A stretch of 64,000 nt of DNA from Catelliglobosispora koreensis DSM 44566 (GTDB taxonomy: Bacteria; Actinomycetota; Actinomycetes; Mycobacteriales; Micromonosporaceae). The notes beneath the pieces are model-generated. The model was not told the origin of the DNA and made no database searches. It was given only the letters and a program-made list of their open reading frames with translations. Positions 49,040 through 57,064 of this stretch are shown one piece after another. The stretch's first letter is position 1, and every line of letters begins with the position of its first letter. The stretch spans positions 124,624 through 188,623 of the forward strand of contig NZ_KB903250.1 in assembly GCF_000379685.1 (NCBI RefSeq), read 5' to 3'. Both the position numbers and the translations under genes were made by a program.

Positions 49040-50884
49040 GTGCGGCTACGCAAGCTGATCGGCGAGATTGGTGCCAAGTTCGACCGGCTGCTGCCGATGT
49101 CGAGCCCGGCACATGTTTTGCTGGGCCGGGCCGAAGTCGAGTTCCGGCAGTGGATTCCGTCTGGCTACCAGGCTGAAGGCTATGGGGGCAACAGCGAGCC
49201 AGCGATCGCCATCTTCAACCCAGCCGAGACCACGACTGCCCAGCGTGGCATGTATGTGGCCTACCTGTTCTCGGCCGACAAAAGCACCGTGACGCTCACC
49301 CTCAACCAGGGCGTCGGTGAGATGGCTGAGCACCTCGGGCGGTCTCGGGCACGGACAGTGCTCGCGCTGCAAGCCGCCACGATCCGGGCGGCTATGAGCC
49401 CCGCGGAAATCGCTGGCCTGGACCTCAGCTTCGACCTGCGCACCTCAGCGGCGATAGCGGTCGACTACGAGCAGGCCAACATCGTGTCGCGCACGTACAG
49501 CCTCGACCGGCTGCCCGTCGAGTCGGAGTTGGTCGCCGACCTGCAGCGTTTCCTGCTGCTCTACGCCCTGGCGCTCCAGGCCCGCGAGACAGCCCGCCGT
49601 CAGGGCCGCCACGACCTCATCACGCCTCTGCAAAGCCCGGCGGCGAAAAAGCCCACCGAGCCCACGCTCAAGTCGGCCACCGAGCCGCGGGAGAAGTCGA
49701 CGCCGCCGGCCGCTGAGCCCAGGCCAGCCGCTGTCGCTCCCGAGCCGAAGCCTGCGACCGTCGAGCCGGAGGCCAAGCTCAAGCCGCACGCTGAGCCGAA
49801 GGCCGCGATCAAGGCTCCCACGGCCGAGGTCAAACCCACCCCGCCGACCGCCGAGCCCAAGCCAGCCGCCGTCAAGCCCGAGCCCGAGGCACCCGCGGCC
49901 AAGCCTGGGACCAAGGTCAAGCTCAAGAAGGCCGCCATCGAGCCTGTACTCGCGAGCAAGCCCGTGACCACGGCCGAACTCGAGTCGGACACGGCGGCGG
50001 CGCTCAAAGTGAGCGGCAAACACAAGGCGCTGGCCGGCACCCTGACCCGTCGTGGGATCTTGGCCGCTCTCGTCGCCACGCCCTTCGTCTATGCCACTCC
50101 CAGGGCAGAAGGTGCCCACACCGAGGACCTCGTGCCGAAGGTGCTGGAACTCCCAGCGCAGACCACCCCGGTGTTCACGATCGACGTGAGCCAGCATGAC
50201 TGGAAGCGGCACGGCGGAAACCTGGACTGGGCGAAGATCTGCCAGGCCGGAATCGCTGGCATGTGCGCCCGCGCGACCTATGGCGATCCGTCGGGCTACC
50301 GCTGGCCAACCCACTACTTCGGGGACTTCTCCCGCGCGGCGAGGAAGGCTGGCATGGGCCTGCGCGGTGGCTATCACAACCTCGTGAAGGGCGACCAGGC
50401 TTCGATCAACCGGCAGGTTGACTGGCTGCGCCGCGAACTGGACCGGCACAGCGCGAACTGGGCGATGCTCGACGTCGAACGTTACGCCGAGCTGATCAAG
50501 GCCGACATGGTGCCAACCTGGGACGATGTGCGCCGCTTCGACGACCGCTGGGCTGAAGTCGACTCCCGGGTGCTCGTGGCCTACATCCCGCCGTGGAACT
50601 GGACGCAGCATCTTGGACAGCCCGACCTGCGCGAATTCCGGGGGCCGCTGATCGCGTCGAACTACCCGCGTCAGGCCCACGAGGACTTCAGGCAGCTGTA
50701 CCAAAAGATCGGCGGCAACGACGGCCGAGGCTGGGCCACCTATGGCAACCGCGTCCCCGAGGGCTGGCAGTACAGCGCAAGGGCGAAGGTGCCAGGCGTG
50801 GCGGATATCTGCGATGTCAACGCGTGGCGGCTCACCTTCGAGAAGTTCAAGGTGCTCCTGACAGGCACGCAGCGATCCAGCTAG
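49040..50884 (+). CDS. McrB-N (DUF3578) domain fused to a GH25 lysozyme domain
   Basis: A 614-residue chimera. Residues about 1-185 match the McrB N-terminal DUF3578 (PF12102) domain: EPAIAIFNPAETTTAQRG, MYVAYLFSADKSTVTLTLNQG, and the closing YEQANIVSRTY...LVADLQRFLLLYALAL. In McrB-type proteins this part reads modified DNA. Residues about 195-300 are a Pro/Ala/Lys/Glu linker. Residues 336-352 (TRRGILAALVATPFVYA) look like an internal Tat signal or signal anchor. Residues about 378-600 resemble GH25 muramidases: FTIDVSQHDW, LRGGYHN, and the catalytic pair AMLDVERY (Asp478, Glu480), then VADICDVNAW. If inserted N-in, the sensor faces the cytoplasm and the lysozyme the wall. Start GTG with AGGAGG eight bases upstream. 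It is flanked by decayed genes. Confidence 0.8.
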   Translation: MRLRKLIGEIGAKFDRLLPMSSPAHVLLGRAEVEFRQWIPSGYQAEGYGGNSEPAIAIFNPAETTTAQRGMYVAYLFSADKSTVTLTLNQGVGEMAEHLGRSRARTVLALQAATIRAAMSPAEIAGLDLSFDLRTSAAIAVDYEQANIVSRTYSLDRLPVESELVADLQRFLLLYALALQARETARRQGRHDLITPLQSPAAKKPTEPTLKSATEPREKSTPPAAEPRPAAVAPEPKPATVEPEAKLKPHAEPKAAIKAPTAEVKPTPPTAEPKPAAVKPEPEAPAAKPGTKVKLKKAAIEPVLASKPVTTAELESDTAAALKVSGKHKALAGTLTRRGILAALVATPFVYATPRAEGAHTEDLVPKVLELPAQTTPVFTIDVSQHDWKRHGGNLDWAKICQAGIAGMCARATYGDPSGYRWPTHYFGDFSRAARKAGMGLRGGYHNLVKGDQASINRQVDWLRRELDRHSANWAMLDVERYAELIKADMVPTWDDVRRFDDRWAEVDSRVLVAYIPPWNWTQHLGQPDLREFRGPLIASNYPRQAHEDFRQLYQKIGGNDGRGWATYGNRVPEGWQYSARAKVPGVADICDVNAWRLTFEKFKVLLTGTQRSS

Positions 50885-50893
50885 CCTTGCCGC

Positions 50894-51494
50894 GTGTCGG
50901 ACAGCTTCTTGGTCGCCGCCTGCATTCCTATGAGCCGGACCGGTTTTGAGCAGTGGCTTGATACCCCCTCGGATCCACGAGCTATCTCAAACCCCGCTGA
51001 GATGTTCAACGGCTGGTACTGGGCTGACAAGGAGGTCACCGACGAGTGGAGTCACGTCGCGAAAAACATGACGCCGCGCCAGTATTTCGCGACCCGGGTC
51101 GCCGAGGATGCTGAGCCGGGTCAGGTGACAGTGGGCGGTACACCGTGATGGTGTCCTCGAGGTCTATCTGCTCCACTTTGGATACCAGCGCTGGGATGTG
51201 CACACAGCGCTGATGATGCTGGCCGCCACCGCGCCGTTTAAGGCGCCGTCGCAGGATCACGTGCTGTTCTGGGCGGAGACCGGCGGCAATCTGTTCAAGC
51301 CAGATGATGATGGCTGGCTAGCCGTCATGTCGGTGGAGGGACAGCACGCGAGGTTTGTCGCCGAGGCCGACTTGACCGCGACAGTCGCCGGTCTGCATCC
51401 CGCTGAGCAGTTGTTCTATGACCTGCTAGAGCGTCTTGGCGAGAACGAAGGCGCGACGCGGGATCCGTCCTTCGTCGATCCTGCTTTCCTTTAA
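50894..51494 (+). pseudogene. Frameshifted hypothetical gene
   Basis: Beginning at GTG 50894 the frame reads MSDSFLVAACIPMSRTGFEQ to EDAEPGQVTVGG and stops at 51148. A second frame, one base on, continues smoothly as VHRDGVLEVYLLHFGYQRWD, then ALMMLAATAPFK, DHVLFWAETGGNLFKP and ends at 51494. One extra G in the run near 51133-51139 would explain it; the restored product would have about 200 residues. Family unknown to me, although the whole looks like a soluble actinobacterial protein. It follows the McrB-N/GH25 gene by nine bases, so it may have been its operon partner. Sequencing error is possible. Confidence 0.7.
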
Positions 51495-51501
51495 CGTGAA
51501 G

Positions 51502-51532
51502 CGGGCCTCGTAGCGTTTCGCTACGAGGCCCG
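51502..51532. terminator. Bidirectional terminator hairpin
   Basis: A perfect 14-base stem (CGGGCCTCGTAGCG / CGCTACGAGGCCCG) with a three-base TTT loop lies in the 47 bases between the convergent frameshifted gene and the serine hydrolase gene. Confidence 0.8.
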
Positions 51533-51541
51533 GATCGCTTG

Positions 51542-52729
51542 TCAGGCACAGAAGACCTTGTTGATGAGTGTCTGCATGGCCTGGTATCCCGCTGCTTGCT
51601 TGGACATCGCGGGATCGTCCACATAGGTCAGTGAGGCGGTCAGCGTCTTGCTGCCATCGGGCGTGCTGTACATCAGCGTCGCAAACCCTTGGACGCCACC
51701 GTTATGTGTGACGAGAGCCGCACCGCAGCTTGGCAGCGGGAAGGGAGACGGCGTGGAGCCGTCCTGCACGAACAGTCCCAAACCGTAGCCGTACATCGGG
51801 TGTGGCGTAAGCATCTTGGCCATTTGCGAGGCGGGAAGGAGTTTCCCGCTCATCAAGGCGGAGATGAACGTCTGCAGATCCTTGGTGGTGGAGATCATGT
51901 CACCACCGCTGGATACCCAAGACGGGTTCTGGCGGGTGATGTCGACCGTCTTCAGCTCACTGGCTTCCTCGTATTCGTAGTAGGCGTGGGCGTGCGGCCC
52001 CGGGATCTCCGGCGAGGTGCCCGGCACGATGGTGCCCTTCAGCCCTAGGGGCCGCAGAATTCGCCGCCGCATCTCCTCGGCATAGGAGTTGCCGGTGGCT
52101 TTCTCGATTACCAGCCGGGCTAGCACGTAGTTGGTGTTGGCGTAGGCCCAGTTTGTCCCCGGTTCAAAATTCAGGGGCTTGGACAACGACAACCGAACGA
52201 GTTCCTCCGGCTGGTAGGTGTGGAACCGGTTGTCCACCCATTCCTTGCCAGACCAAGGGATCCCCGGATTGATCGTGCCGTCGGGGTTGTACTGCCCGGT
52301 GTGGTTGAACACTCCGCTCGTGTGCTGCAACAGCATCCGCACCGTGATCCGCGGATCCAGGTTGAACTCGGGCAGGTAGCTCGCCGCTGACGTGTCCAGC
52401 CCGACTTTGCCGTCAGCCACCAGGTCCAGCATCAGGGCAGCGGTAAATGTCTTGGTAACACTGCCAACCCGGAACCGTCCGTTGGTTTGTGGCTTCGCCG
52501 CCGCGTCAAGCTTGCGGACCCCGGCGCTACCGGTCCATTCGCTCTGCTGGTCGCTCACGCGCAGTTGCACGCCGGTGAAACCGGACTCGACGATCTCTTG
52601 GATGGCTTGCTGTAGCTCGGGACGGTTGTTGCCTTTCGCCGTTGCCACTTCGGGTGTGATGGCTCCGGTTAGCAACGTGGCCGCCAGAGCGGTGCCGGCG
52701 ACGCGACGCGCGGTCTGAGACGTACCCAT
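51542..52729 (-). CDS. Secreted serine hydrolase (class C beta-lactamase/DD-peptidase-like)
   Basis: A 395-residue exported enzyme. A signal peptide (about 1-31, ending AKG after a hydrophobic run) is followed by the beta-lactamase/transpeptidase fold. Its motifs are SVTK (catalytic Ser-x-x-Lys in RVGSVTKTFTAAL), YANTN (YxN motif in WAYANTNYVLARL) and HNGG near the C-terminus in place of KTG. Such proteins are D-alanyl-D-alanine peptidases, esterases or amidases. Nothing suggests antibiotic resistance specifically. It begins two bases after the end of the 139-residue gene on the same strand, so the two are one operon. Confidence 0.88.
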   Translation of the reverse strand: MGTSQTARRVAGTALAATLLTGAITPEVATAKGNNRPELQQAIQEIVESGFTGVQLRVSDQQSEWTGSAGVRKLDAAAKPQTNGRFRVGSVTKTFTAALMLDLVADGKVGLDTSAASYLPEFNLDPRITVRMLLQHTSGVFNHTGQYNPDGTINPGIPWSGKEWVDNRFHTYQPEELVRLSLSKPLNFEPGTNWAYANTNYVLARLVIEKATGNSYAEEMRRRILRPLGLKGTIVPGTSPEIPGPHAHAYYEYEEASELKTVDITRQNPSWVSSGGDMISTTKDLQTFISALMSGKLLPASQMAKMLTPHPMYGYGLGLFVQDGSTPSPFPLPSCGAALVTHNGGVQGFATLMYSTPDGSKTLTASLTYVDDPAMSKQAAGYQAMQTLINKVFCA

Positions 52730-52731
52730 TG

Positions 52732-53151
52732 TTATTCACCTTTCCCGGCGGCGTCGAGGGCGCTGACGATCTTGCGGGCCATGTCAGCCAGGGTGGGGCT
52801 CGGCGCGCCCTGACCAGCCCGGGCAGCGGCCTCGATGGCGGTGATCACGGTGCTGCGGAAGTTGCTGGCCTCTTCCACATCCTGCTTGCTGAGCAGATCC
52901 ATCGACTCGGTGAGGGCCGGCAGCACCTGGTCGGCCAGTGCGGCCGCGGACTTGCTGGTTAGCTTCAGGTCATTGGTCTTCGCGGCGAGCACGTGCCCGA
53001 TTGGGCCGGTCGCCGACGACAGGGCGAGAGTGCCGTCGGTGGCGACCTTATGCGCCGAGCTGGCGACACCGGCGAACGACATCAGGGTCACAGCGCCGTA
53101 AGCGGCGGTCCGGAGGGTGCGCTTGTCCTGGTCGGTGAGGGTGACAGACAT
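52732..53151 (-). CDS. Hypothetical conserved actinobacterial protein
   Basis: A 139-residue soluble, mostly helical protein starting MSVTLTDQDKRTLRTAAYGAV. It shows TDGTLALSSATGPIGHVLA and SKSAAALADQVLPALTESMDLLSKQD blocks that I recognise from uncharacterised actinobacterial proteins. No catalytic motif, signal or membrane span is certain. An AAGGAG ribosome site lies about ten bases before the ATG. It is directly followed by the serine hydrolase gene. Upstream lie two tandem 12-base repeats that may be an operator. Confidence 0.75.
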   Translation of the reverse strand: MSVTLTDQDKRTLRTAAYGAVTLMSFAGVASSAHKVATDGTLALSSATGPIGHVLAAKTNDLKLTSKSAAALADQVLPALTESMDLLSKQDVEEASNFRSTVITAIEAAARAGQGAPSPTLADMARKIVSALDAAGKGE

Positions 53152-53228
53152 TGTTGTGTGCTCCTTGGAAGGTCGGGTGGTTCGTTGTGAGAACGATCGC
53201 CCGCCGTCCTGTCACGGGACTGCCTTCG

Positions 53229-53252
53229 CGCTGACACGGCCGCTGACACGGC
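53229..53252. repeat. Tandem 12-base direct repeat upstream of the 139-residue gene
   Basis: CGCTGACACGGC occurs twice head to tail (53229-53240 and 53241-53252), about 80 bases before the start of the gene at 52732-53151. It could be a binding site or chance. Confidence 0.5.
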
Positions 53253-53339
53253 TGGCGCGTGACAAGGATCTGCTTCGGATCGTCATCGGCTTTCACTCTG
53301 CCGAAGCACCGGATCTTGATCAACGACTACTTCGATACC

Positions 53340-53365
53340 CAGCGATAACACATGGGTTATCGCTG
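53340..53365. terminator. Hairpin at the end of the decayed acetyltransferase
   Basis: A perfect ten-base inverted repeat (CAGCGATAAC / GTTATCGCTG) with a six-base loop overlaps the stop of the GNAT remnant. It is consistent with its former terminator. Confidence 0.5.
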
Positions 53366-53658
53366 CGCGGGACTGACCTCAAACACATAGCGGACCTCTG
53401 GCATCCCCCGCCATAGCTGGACTTCCGCCTGCGCATCGAGCACAAAAACCTTGCCGTTCATAGAAGACACTCAAGCGCATCAGAAATCAGAGCCTTTCCA
53501 ACACCTTTTCCTTGTACGCGTGGATGCACGTACAACCCGGCAAGTTCGGCGCCAACAGCGGACCGCCGCGTCCAGGCATAGCCCATGATGGTGGTGTAGG
53601 TGTCGCGAGACCCGATGGCCCGGAACGCTTTTCGTTCACAAAAGGGCAAGCCCTCCAT
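53357..53658 (-). pseudogene. Decayed GNAT acetyltransferase
   Basis: Three GNAT-like pieces lie in three frames of the minus strand. First comes IMGYAWTRRSAVGAELAGLYVHP with the acetyl-CoA loop VQGKGVGKALISDALE (ending at the stop near 53458). Then comes FYERQGF, the conserved late motif, one frame away. Last is LWRGMPEVRYVFEV, the typical final strand, in the third frame, ending at TAA 53357-53359. The N-terminal part seems missing too. Frameshifts and an internal deletion make this a remnant. Confidence 0.6.
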
Positions 53659-53757
53659 TTAAGACTTTGACTACATTTACCATGTGTCTCTTGCGGGCTC
53701 TTCCATCGAGATATCTACAACGTTAGGCTTCGGTCAAGTGCGGAAGGGGGTGTCACC

Positions 53758-53778
53758 ATGGTTGTTCGCGAGCTCTAG
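53758..53778 (+). other. Leader mini-ORF 1 (MVVREL)
   Basis: A six-codon frame ATG...TAG, with AGGGGG seven bases before the ATG, one of the better ribosome sites in this region. It lies 86 bases upstream of the condensation-domain gene. It may be a leader peptide (see the finding on the attenuator). Confidence 0.35.
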
Positions 53779-53785
53779 GCATTAG

Positions 53786-53818
53786 ATGACTGTCAATGCT
53801 GCGTCGGTTTGGTTTTGA
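53786..53818 (+). other. Leader mini-ORF 2 (MTVNAASVWF)
   Basis: A ten-codon frame with AGG six bases before its ATG. Its stop lies eight bases before the left arm of a hairpin that contains the start codon of the next gene. A ribosome finishing here would cover that arm. Confidence 0.35.
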
Positions 53819-53870
53819 TACCAAGCCGGCGCAGGATTCCGTTTTATACCTAGGAGAACTCCTGTGCCGG
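53799..53870 (+). promoter_or_regulatory. Candidate leader attenuator with alternative hairpins
   Basis: Segment 2 (53826-53836, CCGGCGCAGGA) can pair with segment 3 (53860-53870, TCCTGTGCCGG), eleven pairs with one G-U. This hides the GTG start codon at 53864 while AGGAG sits in the loop. Segment 1 (53799-53807, CTGCGTCGG) can instead pair with segment 2 and free the start. This is the layout of a leader-controlled translational switch; it has not been tested for covariation. Confidence 0.4.
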
Positions 53871-55180
53871 TAAGCATCTCGGTGCCTTTCAAGGGTGAGG
53901 GCAGCGGCGTCGAGGAGTTGACCTGGGCTCAGTTCGCCGCATGGCGGTCGATGCAAAAGTTCGGCGAAACCGAGTGGACCGGCGGGACGATGCCCCTCAA
54001 AGCAGGGATGACCGTCCAAAACATCGTTACTCTGCTCGGATTCGTCCTAAGCAGACACCAGTCGTTGCGCACTCGCCTGCTCGTCGACAATGACGGGCAG
54101 GCCAGGCAGGTGCTCTTCGAGTCTGGCGAGATCACCCTTGAGGTCTACGCCGACAACGGAAACCCCGCGCAGCTGGCTGACACGATCCGGGCGGAGTATG
54201 AGGCCGCTCCTTGGGATCCGGTGGCCGACTGGCCATTGCGCATGGCGGTGGTCGCCGATGGCGACCACGCCATCTATTTCGTCGCTCTCTACTGCCATAT
54301 CGTCATTGATGGGTACGGGTTCGACGCGCTTCGCCGAGACCTCGCCAATCTCGACCCCATCACGGGTGCTCACCTCGCTCCCGTCGCCGGCGTTCAGCCG
54401 CTGGAGCTAGCGCGGGCCCAGCGTGAGCCGTCCGCGCTTCGGCAGCACGCCGCTTCCTTGCGTTACTGGGAGAAGCACCTGCGGGTGATCGAGCCGCAGC
54501 GTTTCGCCCAGCGGCTGACCCCGCAAGCCGAAAGATGGTGGGAGGCCACGTTCACCACACCCGCGACGCATCATGCCCTCGCGGTCGTCAACAGCCGGAT
54601 GAATGTACACAGTGGAGTGATGCTCCTGGCGGCCTACGCCGTCATGCTCGGCCAGCTGTCTGGTCAGCCTGTTGGCATGTTCAGGATTGTGGTCAGCAAC
54701 CGCTTCCGGCCCGGTTTCGCCGATTCCGTTAGCAATCTGGCGCAAGCTGGGCTGGCCGTCATCGATACCGCTGACTGCACGTTTGGGGAAGCGGTAGCCC
54801 GCACGTGGAAGAGTGAACTCACCGCTGGGCGGCACGCGTATTACCATCCTCGCGACCTGTGGCCGCTCATCGACCGGATCAGCGGCGAACGCGGCGTCGA
54901 CCTCGATACGCGGTGCTACTTCAATGACCGCCGCGGATTCTCCGCACAGACCGCCACCAACGTGCCCGTAGCTTCCGTGTCCGAGAGCACCCTGCGCTGG
55001 GGCCCGCGATCGAACGAACCCGACGCCACGTGTTTCCTCAACGTTGACAGCGCCGGGGACGCGGTCGCCCTCACCTGGCGGGTCGACACGGCTTTCGTTT
55101 CCCCGGACATGATTGAGACCTGCTTGCGTGGCATCGAATCGCTCATCGTGACGGCAGCGCTTAGCGACGCGTTGCCTTGA
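53864..55180 (+). CDS. Stand-alone condensation-domain protein
   Basis: A 438-residue protein resembling a single NRPS condensation domain (chloramphenicol-acetyltransferase-like superfamily). The N-terminal half contains SRHQSLRTRLLVDNDGQARQV and the active-site block ALYCHIVIDGYG (residues 142-152). This keeps the second, catalytic His145 and the Asp-Gly of HHxxxDG but has Cys144 in the first His position. Later blocks (MLLAAYAVMLGQLSGQ; MFRIVVSNRFRPGFADSVSN, resembling the floor-loop region) complete the fold. No adenylation or carrier domains are nearby. The GTG start follows AGGAG but can be buried in a hairpin. The 3' end overlaps the convergent methyltransferase by 20 bases. Acyl or aminoacyl transfer to an unknown acceptor is likely. 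Confidence 0.82.
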   Translation: MPVSISVPFKGEGSGVEELTWAQFAAWRSMQKFGETEWTGGTMPLKAGMTVQNIVTLLGFVLSRHQSLRTRLLVDNDGQARQVLFESGEITLEVYADNGNPAQLADTIRAEYEAAPWDPVADWPLRMAVVADGDHAIYFVALYCHIVIDGYGFDALRRDLANLDPITGAHLAPVAGVQPLELARAQREPSALRQHAASLRYWEKHLRVIEPQRFAQRLTPQAERWWEATFTTPATHHALAVVNSRMNVHSGVMLLAAYAVMLGQLSGQPVGMFRIVVSNRFRPGFADSVSNLAQAGLAVIDTADCTFGEAVARTWKSELTAGRHAYYHPRDLWPLIDRISGERGVDLDTRCYFNDRRGFSAQTATNVPVASVSESTLRWGPRSNEPDATCFLNVDSAGDAVALTWRVDTAFVSPDMIETCLRGIESLIVTAALSDALP

Positions 55181-55769
55181 GCACGGCGTCGTGCAGGGTA
55201 ACGGCATTGCCCTCGGCATCGGTGAACGGGCGCGGCAGATCGCGTGCGTCGATCTCCCACTCTGCTGGGTCAAGCGTTTCCGCCATCTGCGCGGCAGGAT
55301 GCATAAGCGCGACAAGATGCGGCGGACGGGCAATGACTTCCGCATCTGACGGATGATGCCCGACGATGAGAAGCGTGCCGCCAGGCTTCACCGCCGCGGC
55401 CAGACGCTTGTGCAGCGCCTGAAGGTCCGGCCACGGCAGATGCATGAACTGCGCGGACACTAGGTCGTAGGCTTCCTGAGCCGGGGCCCACTCCAGAATG
55501 TTCGCCTGCTTCCAGATGATCGCGTGCGATCCCGCGGCCTTTGCGGCCCGTTGCAGCGCCACCTGCGAGATGTCAACGCCCGTAACGCTCCAGCCTTGCT
55601 GAGCCAGCCAGATCGCGTCGGCCCCTTCGCCGCAGCCCACATCGAGCGCGGTCCCTGGTTTCAACTCGCTGGCCACCGCGACGAGACGGGGATTCGGGTT
55701 GCCGCTCCAGACCTTCTCCGATGAGCGGTATCGCTCGTCCCAGAACTCAGCACCAAACATGTCGCTCAT
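55161..55769 (-). CDS. Class I SAM-dependent methyltransferase
   Basis: A 202-residue cytoplasmic enzyme. SAM-binding motif I is ALDVGCGEGADAIWLAQQGW (residues about 40-59), followed by VTGVDISQVALQRAA (acidic residue for the ribose), AYDLVSAQFMHLPW and a PGGTLLIVGH strand. The ATG at 55769 (MSDMFGAEFWDERYRSS) gives the common N-terminus of this group; the longer frame overlaps the aminopeptidase start. Small-molecule methylation is probable, thiopurine-methyltransferase-like in layout. It is convergent with the condensation-domain gene and divergent from the M29 aminopeptidase. Confidence 0.85.
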   Translation of the reverse strand: MSDMFGAEFWDERYRSSEKVWSGNPNPRLVAVASELKPGTALDVGCGEGADAIWLAQQGWSVTGVDISQVALQRAAKAAGSHAIIWKQANILEWAPAQEAYDLVSAQFMHLPWPDLQALHKRLAAAVKPGGTLLIVGHHPSDAEVIARPPHLVALMHPAAQMAETLDPAEWEIDARDLPRPFTDAEGNAVTLHDAVLKATRR

Positions 55770-55847
55770 AACCACGACGATGCCGCAAACCCCCGCGCTA
55801 CGCCAACGCAACTTGCTGAAGTAGCAACTTACACTAGGCTGCCTCGC

Positions 55848-57062
55848 ATGCACCCCGACGGTTTGATTGAGCGTTTCGCCGACCTTGTCGTGCGGGCTGG
55901 GGCTAATGTCCGGCCGGGCCGGCGCGTCTTCGTGATGACAGATCTGGCGCATGCGCCGATGGCCCGGGCGGTGGTGGAAAGGGCTTACGCGGCCGGCGCT
56001 TCCATCGTTGACGTGGATTGGGAAGACGGGCTAGTGCGGCGGTCAGGCGTGCGGCACGCGAGCCTGGAGTCCTTGACAGCCAACCGATCCTGGGTGCTCG
56101 ACCGTTACGAGGCGCTGCACCGCGAAGGTGCCGCGATCATCCTTCTGGCAGGCGACCAGCCGGGTCTCATGGCGGGCCTGGATCCGCAGAAGGTGGCCGC
56201 GATCCCAGCAGGCGAAGAGAGCGCCCGGCGCAAGATCTTCCTCGGTGGCCGGGTCACGTGGACGATCGCGGCTATCCCGAGCGCAGGCTGGGCCGAGCAA
56301 GTGTTTGGTGAGCCCGATGTTGACCGGCTCTGGGAGGCTGTGTCCGTCGCGATGCGGCTTGACGAGCCTGATCCGGTGCAGGCCTGGCGCGAGCGATCGG
56401 ACACCCTCGCGACCCGTGCACGGGCGCTCAACGCCCTGGAACTGACCGCCGTGCGCTATCACAGCGAGGGCACCGACCTGACTGTCGGGCTGTTGCCGGG
56501 CACGGTGTGGACGGGCGGCGGCGTCACCACGGAAACCGGGTGCGGCTACATCCCGAATCTGCCAACGGAAGAGGTCTTCACCAGTCCGGACCGCCGCTTG
56601 GCTGACGGTGTCATCCAGCTGACCCGGCCACTGGTCATGCGCGGTGGCGGTGTCGTGGAGGGTCTGCGCGTGACCTTCGCCGGGGGCCGGATCGTGGACT
56701 TTTCCGCCACCAGCGGTGCCGATCTGGTGCGAGGTCAGCTCGAAACCGATGACGGAGCCCGCAGCCTCGGCGAAGTGTCGCTTGTGGACCGTGACTCCAG
56801 AATCGCCAAGGCTGGCTTGGTTTTCCACAACACCTTGTTCGACGAGAACGCCGCGTGTCACGTGGCCTGGGGGCAGAGCTTCCCCTTCGCGGTGGCCAAC
56901 GGGCCGGCCATGTCCGCCGAGGAGCGGTTTGACTTGGGGCTCAACCGGTCTGCCGTGCACACCGATGTCGTCATCGGCGGAGCCGGCATGACCGTGACCG
57001 GCACTGGCCCTAACGGAATCGTCGACATCATTAAGGATGACGAGTGGGTCCTGCCGGGATAG
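55848..57062 (+). CDS. M29-family aminopeptidase
   Basis: A 404-residue cytoplasmic metallo-aminopeptidase of the AmpS/PepS (M29) family, removing N-terminal residues from peptides. The N-terminal domain starts LIERFADLVVRAGANVRPGRRVFV. The metal-binding core has TETGCGYIPNLPTEEVFTSPD (conserved Glu ligands), GEVSLVDRDSRIA (second Glu), NTLFDENAACHVAWGQSFPF (His and Asp/Glu) and HTDVVIGGAGMTV (His-x-Asp). All expected ligands are visible, so it should be active. A TACACT box 14 bases before the ATG hints at a very short leader. A 12-base-stem terminator follows. Confidence 0.9.
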   Translation: MHPDGLIERFADLVVRAGANVRPGRRVFVMTDLAHAPMARAVVERAYAAGASIVDVDWEDGLVRRSGVRHASLESLTANRSWVLDRYEALHREGAAIILLAGDQPGLMAGLDPQKVAAIPAGEESARRKIFLGGRVTWTIAAIPSAGWAEQVFGEPDVDRLWEAVSVAMRLDEPDPVQAWRERSDTLATRARALNALELTAVRYHSEGTDLTVGLLPGTVWTGGGVTTETGCGYIPNLPTEEVFTSPDRRLADGVIQLTRPLVMRGGGVVEGLRVTFAGGRIVDFSATSGADLVRGQLETDDGARSLGEVSLVDRDSRIAKAGLVFHNTLFDENAACHVAWGQSFPFAVANGPAMSAEERFDLGLNRSAVHTDVVIGGAGMTVTGTGPNGIVDIIKDDEWVLPG

Positions 57063-57064
57063 CA

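Noticed and set aside
49445-50704. A 419-codon open frame on the minus strand of the McrB-N/GH25 gene
   Set aside because: It is a mirror of the codon bias in the plus-strand gene: low-complexity Gly/Leu/Arg, no ribosome site, while the plus frame has recognisable domains.
53864-55180. Part of a nonribosomal peptide synthetase cluster
   Set aside because: No adenylation, carrier or thioesterase domains are present on either side within the window.
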